This document shows positions 37,901 to 49,206 of a stretch of DNA of 64,000 nucleotides, one piece after another. Origin of the DNA: Magnolia sinica (taxonomy: Eukaryota; Streptophyta; Magnoliopsida; Magnoliales; Magnoliaceae); the NCBI RefSeq assembly GCF_029962835.1, contig NC_080578.1, forward strand, positions 101,907,759 to 101,971,758. The letters run 5' to 3'. A model generated the notes under the pieces. It saw nothing but the letters and a program-made list of their open reading frames with translations, was not told the origin of the DNA and made no database searches. Both the position numbers and the translations under genes were made by a program. The number at the start of each line of letters is the position of its first letter. The first letter of the stretch is position 1.

Positions 37901-40900
37901 TGTTACTAGTCAATTCATGCAATCTCCCATGTTCTCATTATCTTGACATTAACTATCATATTCTTTGTCATTTGAAGGTTGCTTCGAGCAAAGGGATTAC
38001 TTTAATCCAATCATGGCCACCTTAATTCGAGTAAGTACTATGATGCAAATTGGGCAGGGTCCTCTAATGATGGAAATCTGCAGGCAATTATATTACATTT
38101 GTGTACGACCATCTATCATGTGGAAAAGTTAGGAAGCCAATTATTGTGGCCCACTCATCTACTAAGGCGGAATATTGTTTGATTCATGCAACATGTGAAA
38201 TTATCTAACCTCGCTCCCTTCTTCAAGAAATGAGTTTTGACATCAACATTCATGTTCCTTTCCATTGAGACAATCAAGCTATCATCAATAATGCCTCTAA
38301 CCAAGGTATTCAATAATGGTAACAGTGGCCGTAACGGCCACCATAAAAACTGTTGCGACCCCATAATGGTCAATTTTTTGTGAAATTCTTTTTCCAAAAA
38401 ATAGGGAAAAATGAAAGGATCCAAAATATGTATTCTTTTCTGGTTTTGAACATGTTTATTATGGTGTAATGGGCCATTCTTTAGTAAGATTGTTGTCTCA
38501 GACTGCCCGATGATTTTATCAACTTGGAAAGCTTAGATTGACTGCAAAATTCCTATATTTAATTCTCTAAATATCTAATATTAATGATTTAATACAAAAA
38601 TATCATATGAGCATGAATCTAATGATGACAACTATATATTTATATTTATATAACCATTCTACCATAAACAACCATAGTATTTAATATAGGTCTATAAGAT
38701 GTTAATAGTATAAAGTGAACTCACAAGTCATAAATGAAATAGTGTTGTTAAAGCCTAAAGCATAAACATAAATATAAAAATATTACTCGCCAATATCACC
38801 AGCACCAGAAAGAAAATTATGCTGCTTGTGGCTGCTCCAAGTCATCATCATCAAGCCATGATTGTAGAATGGGTGCTACATATTCAAAGTAACCCAAGGG
38901 CATGACTATGTGAATGAAACTTGAGAATGACTGATCATGATCATCACCTCCACCAGACATCTGTTGTGTCGAACCCAAATAAGAATAGCCACCAGTGCTA
39001 GATGTATACCTATAGTCATAGCCATAGTTGTAATCATATTGGTACTGCTCGTACTGCTAAGAGTAAGACTACGACAACAAATGATGTGGCTCTGGATCTA
39101 GATATCTATATATCTCATATTGACTTGCTTCATGTGGATCGTATCCAGGACTAGTCCAACAAGAAAGCGCCTTAAAAGGCTCCCTATATTGTCAATGGTC
39201 ATATATATGTCCATAAGCTATCTGATATCCTACTAATACCCCATCTCCTCCAGTACCGTTGATGTTCACCTCCCCCATGATGCTCCTCCCCTGGCTTGTC
39301 ATATCGTGAACCAGTACACTCATAAGTCTAACATCATTTACTCTATCAATGCTCGTCGAACTCGAACTCTGAAGAAGGTCGTACCCTAAACAACACCGGA
39401 AACAAGACAATTAGGTGCATCGTCGTCATCATCATTGTGAATCGTGATCATCATCCATCTCGGTTTCGTTGATACTCTTTCCATGGGTCAAATCTTCTGT
39501 AACCCTATCCTCCAGGACAACAACATGATTCTCTAGTTAGCCTGCACGTAACGTTGGGTCATGCACCTCGACTCACTATCCTCTTCTACTTGTTTCCAAG
39601 GTGTTCCAAAACGGTAACAGTAGCCGTAACGGCCACCACCGTTACCGTTATGATACGGGCCATAACGGCCGTTACTGCCCCCGTATCGGCCATTATGGCC
39701 CTTTTTTGTTTTTCGAAAAAATTGTTACAGGACTATTACGGGGCCATCACGATCTGGTTTTCTATAACAGCCGTTACAGTCGTTTTGACCCCATAACGGT
39801 TATGACCATTACCGTTACGTAACAGTCGTTAGGTAACCGATTTTGAATACCTTGCCTGTTTCTCCCTTATTCCAACCAAGGTGGATATGAGTCCTCTTCA
39901 TAAGTGTTAGAAAAAAAAAAAAAACTCATATTATGCACGTAATAGTAATACTATCAAATGCACCACTCTATATCACTGATAAAATAATTTCTACGATTAC
40001 ATAGTAGTAATAAAACATCAGTTTCTTACTTGGGAGGTCTCTGAAAGATTGCCCTTTGTGCAAGGGGATCGAAGAAGCCACCCATGTGACGTTCATAAAT
40101 GTCCACCTGTAGACAATACGCCAAAACATTTATATTGTTTTAAGTAATGAAATAACAAAATTTGTATGCAATGTATAAGTAATGACCAATAACTAAAGAC
40201 TTGTACTCAATTCGTTTAACACCCTTATCTACAAATGTACGCCAAACTCTAATCTCTTTATCACATTTTTCAGTCTGATATGACCCTCTTCATTATCGAC
40301 AAATGTTTTTTAAAGAGTGATGAGAATTTTATTAGAAGCCTACAAGAAGTAGAAAAAAATATGAAGGCCCAACAAACACCAACAACTAGAGGTGTACACG
40401 AGTCGAGCTTGGCACAACTCAACTCGGCTAGGACACTAGCTGACCCCAACTCGAACTCGGCTCGGCTCGGTCCTCGAGCCTGATTGGCCAACTCGGCTCG
40501 GTTCGCTCAACAGCTCGGGCCAGTTCGAGCTAAAGAAAGAGCCTGTGCGACATTTTCACAAACACATGTAGTGCACTTTCAATTTCTTACTGTACGTAAA
40601 GCAACAACAGCCGTTTACAGGTATTTCATCAAACACCTTGTAGGCAACATCAAAATCAAGAAAAAAGGGTATTTGTTTCATATACATACCTTCCTTGCCA
40701 CCAGCCAACACTTCGTTGAGTCATTTCATCAAACACTTGGTGAGCAACATCAATATCAAAGTAATTGAGTCACCGAACTGGTTCGATCCGAGTTCGATTC
40801 GAGATGGGGTTCGATCCGAGTCGAGTCGAGCTCGGGCAAGCTCGAACTCGGTTCGAAATTTTTTCGAGCTCAAAAAATCAGCTCGACTCGGCTCAAACTC

Positions 40901-43900
40901 AGTTTCGAACCAAGTCGAATCAAGCTTTTTCGAGTTGAGTCGAGTCGAGCGAGCTAACCGAGCTAACTCGGTTCGTGTACAGCCCTACCAACAACCAACT
41001 CAGGGCGACAAAGAACATGTTTCCAATCGGAAACCAACACCTTGACCCTTTCCGTAACAACCTCGACAAAACGAGAGGAATTATGAAATCAGCGACTGTT
41101 TCGTTCATCCCAAATCGCCCACCAAATAGCCGATAAAGCCAAACGCAAATTGAGATGGTCTTTCTTCCCTCCATTAACTCCATGCCATGCTCATAAGAGA
41201 TTTCAGATTGAATCTAGTATAACCCACAACTCCCCAAAATCTGCTATGAAGGTATCCCAAATCTTGGAAGCAAAAGAGCAAAAAATGAACTAGTGATCAA
41301 TTGTCTTGACGTCTTGGTTACACATACAACACATTTTTGGGATAGTCAAGGATGTTTTATGAAGATTATCTATTGTAAAACCCTCTTTCTCGCCACCAAC
41401 CAAGGCAACTACTTTGGGTGGCGCACCATAGGACCAAAAAATGGTATGCATACTCCCCATGACTTGTCTCCTCTTGAGTGATCAACTTGTAGAAAGATGA
41501 CCGAAAACTTTCCCGAGCTTTGCACCCTCGCTATCATGGAATTAGACTCCCTGAATGGCTAAACATGTTGCAAACGATCTATAAGAGAGCAAGTAGCCCC
41601 TCCACCTTGCTATCTGACAGAGCTCTCCTACATAAAGGAGACCAAACGATGGAAGACCCGCTAAAGGATAAGCAATCAACCATTTTAAGGTTTTGAGAAG
41701 GGGCTAGATTTGCCAGATTCAGGAACTCAACTTGCAGCAGAGTGTCACCACACCAAATGTCTTTCCAAAAACAAACCCTCGAGCAATCTCCCACACAAAA
41801 TGAAATGCCTTGCCAAAAATATGCTTGAATTGCTGAGAGGATATTCCATATATGAGAAGCTCTATAAAGGGACGAGTGTCTCGTCTCCCAACCCCCCTCC
41901 TGAAGCCAATACTTCCTAGCAATATTCTCTCGTCAAAAGCTTCCTTCTTCGATCCCGAATCGCCATAACCATTTGTCAAGAAGGGCAAATAATCATCCCA
42001 CTCAAGACCCACAAGCCCACCCCCTCCATGGAATTTGTTAGCATCCTTAGATCCTTGCCACAGAAAATTTCTTCGCAGCTTATCTAACCAGGCAAAAACT
42101 GCCTGAGGACATCTAAAAGGAGACATGAAATAAACCAGCATGTTGGAAAAAGTAGACTTGATGAGAATAAGACGACCAACTAACGATAGGTAGCGACATT
42201 TCCACTTGGATAACTTTCTTTCTAGTCTCTCAATCACCTTGTCTCAAAGGTGCTTAGTCCTACCTATGCATAAAGGAAGCCCCAAGTAATGAGAAAGGAA
42301 GGAGATATCTTTGCATCCAAAGATGGAGGCCAAACTCGGAACTTCTTTAGACAAATGAATACCCAACATTTCGCCTTTTTCCGCATTAATTTTCAGCCTG
42401 GATACTGCCTCAAAACATATAACCACTTTCCGCAAGCCATCAATCATATCTGGATTTGCTTCACAAAAGATGAATGTGTCGTAGGCAAACTGAAGATGAG
42501 TTATACTGTCCCCATTTGATCCACCTTGAAGCCTCTAAAGAGCCCCATCTCTTGTCCCTTCGCTAACATACAGCTAAAGGCTTCTCCGATGACCAGGAAG
42601 AGATATGGAGAAAGCGGATCCCCTTGTCTTAGGCCCCTAGTTGGTTTAAAGAACCCTTTCGAGGATCCGTTCACCAACACTGAGAATGAAGGTGATCTAA
42701 CACAAATCTAAATCCATTTCCTCCATTTTTCCCTGCACAACAACCTTCCCAATGTGTAGTCTAAGAACTCCCATACCATGTGGTCATATGCCTTCTCAAT
42801 ATCCAGCTTACAGACCACTCCTGATTTCTTTTCCTGGAATCAAGAATCAATGCATTTGTGAGCTATAAGAGCCATATCTAATATTTGTCATCCTCCCACG
42901 AAAGCCCCTTGATTAGGAGAGATTACCTTTCCCAATATAGCTCTAAGTCTCAAAGCCAAGATTGCATACAGACACCCTATAAGACTGATAGGCCTGAAAT
43001 CCTTCAACTCCTCCATGCCTTCAATCTTGGGGATTAATGCAATGAAAGAAGCTCATTTCTGAAGCTACGCGATCTTCTTCAAAAAACACCTTTATAAAAG
43101 CTAGCACATTGCCTTTCACCACATTCTAGAAAACTTGATAAAAAGCAAGAGGAAATCCGTCAGGCGTAGGCACTTTGTCTCTACCTAAATGTCCTCGACA
43201 AATGTAGCATAGTATCTCAAATTTAAATAGTAGGATCGATTAAAATAATGAAAACAATAAAGAACATTAATGATTACATCATAAAAGTAACTTAATAATA
43301 ACTATAAGATTAACTGCATAATGAATGTCCATGAAACATTACTAGAGTGAGACTAATAGATATTGCGCATCACTTCTATATTATTACCTGCCACATAGAG
43401 GTCATGGTGAAGGTAATTCTCCAAGGCTTGTTGATCATCTTGCAGTAATCTTTATACGACTGCACTGCATTCTTTCAATCCAATGATCAGTTAATTGATA
43501 TTGACGGGCATGTGCGAGATTTTGTATGTGTGTGAGCTTATGCGTGGGGTATGGTTTTGGTATTGTTGGTGTATTGTACAGCTTTAGGTGCTCCTATGAA
43601 ACATCATGTTTTTTTTAAAAAAAAATAAATAAATTTAATGTTTGTTTTATTGGGAAAGTCAGACTCAATCCTGAGACCTCAATGTTGAAACACCCCTGTC
43701 TACTATTCAGGTATGGGCTCAAACCCTAATTTTTGTTGGGAAAGTCGGGCTTGATCCTGAGACCTCAATAATGTTGAAACACCCCCTATCCACCATTGAG
43801 GTATGGGTTCAAACCCTTTTTATTAGGGTTATATTAATAAGATGCCTGATGAGATAGAGAAGACTAATCTCTCTACATACTTTCCTCTCCCTCACCTTTC

Positions 43901-46900
43901 TCTATTCTCCTTTTTCCTTCCACCCTTCACTCTACCATTTAATCTAACACTAGCATTCATGCTTCTTGATGTTTTGATGCTTCACTCAAACATATGCTTC
44001 ATGATGCATGAATATATGTAGTCATTAGAGTCAATTTCTTGCTACAGATGCACGGAAATAATGAACATAAGTGTGCTTTAATGTTGCAGTACGCATGTAT
44101 TATCTGTATATCAATGATTCAGGTTCGAAATTTGTTCAAAACATTTACTAAGAAAATTATCAATGATAGCATCTAAATTGGTATATTGACAATGAAAACA
44201 AAACTATAAAAAATAACTGCACTGTGACACATATATTAGGACTGACATGAAAGGAGATCTGGTTTCCATAGAAATATTCTGCCTCCTTGGTTTCTATTCT
44301 CTCTTTTTCTATCTTCAACTGACCTAAATGAAGTGATCTCTTGCCATTTCAAGATATTTCATAGTTTCCAGCCATCACATTATCATTCAAGATATTTCTT
44401 TATCCTAGCAATTTGGGGTCAGCTTCGAAATATTAGACGGGCAAATTTTCCCATGACCATCAACCTTCCTCTGTTACCCTGGTTCTAGAACCAGCCATGG
44501 GAGAGGCTCACATTGACAACACTCACATGCCAACAATGGTCCCACCTGGACCAGAATTTTTAATGTTTTGAGCAAATATATGGCCAAACCAGCATGACCT
44601 AGACCAGCATTTTAGTATCCTTTTCATTAAAAAACCCTCACTTGTGCTAGTATAAATCCAGTAGCAACCATAAATTCAGAGACAAATATAGGAAAAAGAA
44701 AAGATGCTTTAATTCAGCAATGCATAACCCACAGGAGTTTTCAATACATACCTCTCGGGTGTTTTCAGAGTCAAAATCGTCAAATCTGCAAACGGAAACA
44801 CAAAAAAGAATGATCATAAAAAGATGCAAAGAATGCAATAAAAAATCAAATTCAAAGCAATGCAGAATTCAACCAAATTTGTAAAGAAAGCTCATGCCCA
44901 AACAACAGGAAGAGTTGTACCTAGAATTTGTTCATCAATGAGATGTAGTGAGAGACAGCCAGGAGTTGTGAACTCTGGCTGTCCAACATCTGTATCCAAA
45001 TAAGCCACTTTCCTATATCTGAAAAGGAAGCAGAAGGCATTGAGTTGCAAAAGCCTAGACTAAAGTATAATAGACTACTCCATTAAAATGACCGGAAAAA
45101 TTGTCAGAAGGGCCAAATGAGCTTAAAGCCATCTATGAGATGGCTGTGGGTTAGGAAGAGGCTCACTGGCAAATATCTAACAAGGGCAATGAATCCAAAC
45201 CGTGCACGTTGTCGGTCATATCCATGGATGGACAATAGTTGAAATCATACAAAATAGACACTACTAGTCACCAATTTTTCCTGATTGGATGTTGACAGCT
45301 CAACATTTTCATTTCTCCATCCTTGCCAAGGTTATTATTTGTGTGGCTAGGATGCTTCATGTGATTTTCAACCCAGGGCAATCCAAGGCAAGGACTGAAA
45401 GGTTTTTGGTGTTTGGATCCACCAGCTAACCTGCCATATGTAAGGTGACTTTAGTGCCCCTTCATGATCCAATGCCAAAGGCAAAATGTCGCCAACGAAC
45501 TTTATAGCCAGTTTGACATGTCCTCATCAATGTTCAGTTGTTCATCAGTGTCAGAAACCAGAACTTCCATTTATATTATATAGTTGTCAAAAGGCAGGGT
45601 TTAGACTGCATCAAGGTCAACCTGAGCCCAACCTGTATATATGTTGGACCTGAAATTCTGTGCTGTGGCCTGTGGACCTGAAAATCAGGCTTCAAGCACA
45701 GACCAAGAAGACATTCAGATGCAGGGCAACCTGGGTCCAGACTAGGCAAAATTGAATGGTTGTCACATGGATCTTGGACCGGCCAATTTGCTTATTGGGC
45801 CTGAAAGTAAACCCTGTGCTAGATCCTAGCTGCAAGCCTAAAACTGAGGCCCAAACATTGATTGTGGTGGGATGGAACTGGAAGCCACACCAACCATCCT
45901 TGGCCAATATGATGCAAAACATTATATACATTGCTAGTTGTTGTCCTTAAATATATATTTTTTTCATTTACTAATTCAAATTCCAGATTGTAAGGATTCA
46001 GGAGAAAAAAGTTGTGTGGAAGTTTAATGCCCAGCTGCTAACCTTACGCAAGTGACAAGTGAGTTTCCAATTATTGTAGGCTTACACCAGGGCTTTGGCA
46101 CTGAGCCCATATCTCTTTGCACTGGTTATGGACAGGCTACAAGGAATTTGCAAGAAGAGGTCTTGCAGTGTATGCTGTTTACAAATGACATAGTTTTGAT
46201 TAACGAGACAAGGGAGGGGGTAAACACAAAGCTAAAACTATGGATGGATGCTTTAAAATTAGTTGGACTAAAACAAAGTATGTGGAATTCAATTTTAGTA
46301 GCAACAAGAGTGGGAAGAGGAATAAGTACCCCAAAAATGGCCATTTTTAAATCTTGGGTTGATAATTCATGAGAGTGGAGAATTGAGGAGGATGTTTTTC
46401 ATAGAATTACAGTTGGGTGAATGAAGTGGAGATGTGTATTTTGAGTTTTATGTGATCGTCACATATCAATCAAACCCAAGGGAAAAATTTATACGACAGA
46501 GATAAGACCAGCCATGCTTTATGGACATAATGGTGGGCAATATAAGGAATAACATGTTCATAGGATGAGCATAGCTGAAATGAGCATGTTGAGATGGATG
46601 AGTGGCAAGATGAGGAAGGACAGAATTAGAAATGAATGCATTCGAGAAAACTTAAGAGTAGCACAATAGGTAATAAGATGAGGGTAAGTAGACTTAATTG
46701 GTTCGGTCACATGCAACGGAGACCAAGAACTGCACCAGTTAGGAGTGAGTTGGTTCAAGTTGAGGGAAAGGCTCAAAAGGAAATGGTTGGAGGTAGTAAC
46801 AAAGACTTCATGACCTATGTTTAATTGAGGATATGTTCGCTGGAGTGGAATGGCAGAACAGGATAGCTGACCCCAATTAGTTGGGATAAAGGCTTAGATG

Positions 46901-49206
46901 ATGATGATTAATTCAAATCTCAGAAAGTATGAAAAATTATTTAAATTTTTTAAGGATAAAAATGATTGTAAAAAAAATATCCAAAAGAAATGAGAAGTTT
47001 AAACAACTATCATTCCAACATGTGCATATGTATGCATGTATTGAATTTGAGAGAGAGAGAGATGCTCATGTCCAACAGATGGTAAGTTATCGTCTACCCA
47101 GTGAATAACTACTAACCTATCATGTGCGTGCAGCATCCACCCCATCCAATAGGTTGGCCCCACCAAGAGGACCACCTCGTGCAACAATCAGCCCCATCTA
47201 CTCATTTGGCAGGCCACAGAAAATAATTTATGGCCGCTGATAGATAACAAAAGACAAGTGTGGTTTGCCTGATCAATGGATGGGCTGATTTTTACACAAG
47301 GTCACCTCCTGGTAGGCCAACTTATCAGATGGGTTGGATGTCGTGCACACATGATATGCTGGAAGTTATCCACTATGTGGAAGGTAACTTACCATCCAAA
47401 CAAGTTGGACTTGAAATATGTAGGGGTTTACTAATGTCCCCACCTTCATGGGAAGGTTAGCAATGTCCCTAAACCTTTTGAATTACACGTGGGACGTCCA
47501 ACCACCGATTGTACAAATCATTCAATACTACCATTTTGAGTAAGCCATGGTGCAAGAATCATACCGATCTAATGATCCTGACCCATTGAATGGGGTCAAT
47601 TTGTTACATCAGCCGTTGTAAGCCATAAATCACATGGTTAGAATCATCAAACCAAAGTACCGCCTTGGAAACATAAGCAATACACACACACGCACATATA
47701 CATAGAGAGAGAGGGAGGGAGTCCTAATCCCCTCCGAGCTGTGCCACAAGGGACTTACGTGAGAGCAAAAACCAGGCAGGCCTCGGGGGGGCATCGACCC
47801 TCTAAACTATTTCCCTTCATGTGGCCCATTCGAACCATAGACCAACCTGATTTTTTGGCCCAAGGCCTGACATATGATGACTCATCCGATGGTTGGAGTG
47901 GATTTCACATACAAATAATTGTGAGCCCCATAAAAAATGAAGTGGATGTCCCTCTCCCAACTGTTTCCCTTTGAATGGCCCACCTAAATCACGGACCAGC
48001 CCAATTTTGGGGCCTTGGGCCTAACATGTGATGAGTGATGACACAACCGATGGTTGATGTGGATATCATATGCACATCTCAGCGATCCCTATAAAATATC
48101 AAGGGTGGATGTCGCTCTACCAATTGTTTCCCTTGGAGTGGTCCAACTGAATCATAGAGCCTGATTTTTCAGCCCTAGGCCTACCATGGGGTGACACACC
48201 TGATTATTGGAATGGATTTTTCATACATAACAGTGGTACCCACCATAGGCAGCCCCCATTTGCTCGCACCCAAAGTCTCTTGCGAACAATGCTCACCGGA
48301 GACCATTACTTTAAATATAATCTAAGCCCTATCCCAAATAATTGTGGTCGGGTGCACAAATCCTGTTATGCCATTCCACATATTGCCAGTATTCACAATA
48401 AGAGTAGTGGCGAGAGTTTGATACCAGCTGCCAACCTAATGCAACACTCCTCCCAGGCTTGGGACCAGAAATGAGAGCGTAAAACTCCCTACGGGCAAAG
48501 TATGTGTGTATGTGTCTGTATATTTACAATTTCAATCGTAACATCATTGTGGAACGTGTAAATGGGGCCCAAAATTAATTAAAATTGAACTCTTTTTTTT
48601 GTTTTCCATATCTTATTCAATATGCAGTTCCAAGGAAAATGAATAAAAAAATGCATTCATATGTGTACATATGCAGAGTCCGCGATATATACATACACGT
48701 ACATATACATGTATTAAATAACACGGAGGCATTAATTGGGGACTAATCCAGTAATGATACATTCTAGGAAATGTACCAACAATACAAAAGATCTAATCAA
48801 TAGCTTCCAATACTATAAACCCACATCACGACATAGACATTTATATCGTATCGTTCAATGAATCAATATATCACCATCCAATACTGTTCCAAGAATTTTT
48901 TTATTTTTTTAAGAAAGAAAGCTATTTTCGATAGGTAACACAGAATTATTGATGGATGGATGGATAGATAGATAGATAGATAGAGAGAAATGAAAAGAGA
49001 GGGAGACCTGTTGAGGAGGGTGTTGAGGAGTTGGCGGGAGAAAGTGGTCTTGCCGCTGTTTTTAGGGCCGCAGATGAAGGCGATTGGGGGCGGCGAAGAG
49101 GACGAGTCGTAGGCGATAGAGTCTGCAGCTTCCGACCATGACGCTGGTATGAAAATGGGATGGGATTGGGATTGGAATCCAGCCTCCTCTTCCTGCTTCT
49201 GCTCCC

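Larger units (their letters stand above)
34687..38301 (+). mobile_element. Ty1/copia remnant (fossil), split by an L1
   Basis: Two plus-strand segments belong together: 34687-35096, which resembles the end of a copia reverse transcriptase ([14 protein letters not shown]), and 37905-38301, a copia RNase H region with [20 protein letters not shown] and NQAIINNAS. The L1 at 35117-37884 separates them, and a hAT element begins at 38302. It is broken in several places and has no LTRs in view. Confidence 0.7.
38302..43490 (-). mobile_element. hAT transposon with DUF659-type transposase, copy 2, heavily nested
   Basis: The low-coordinate terminus is CAAGGTATTCAATAATGG, with the octamer CCTCTAAC before it. 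The body matches copy 1 (30200-34035) in reverse complement: 38450-38800 pairs with 33709-34030, 40021-40110 with about 31600-31680, and 43205-43430 with about 31010-31330. Near 38820-39060 the minus strand encodes the acidic, glycine- and tyrosine-rich tail usual in these proteins. A MITE (39597-39854) and an L1 (40306-43194) are inserted in it. The other terminus is missing. Confidence 0.7.

Noticed and set aside
40484-41045. Arg- and Ser-rich plus-strand frames
   Set aside because: They come from the GAGTCGAG-type motifs of the hAT-like element at 40387-40987.
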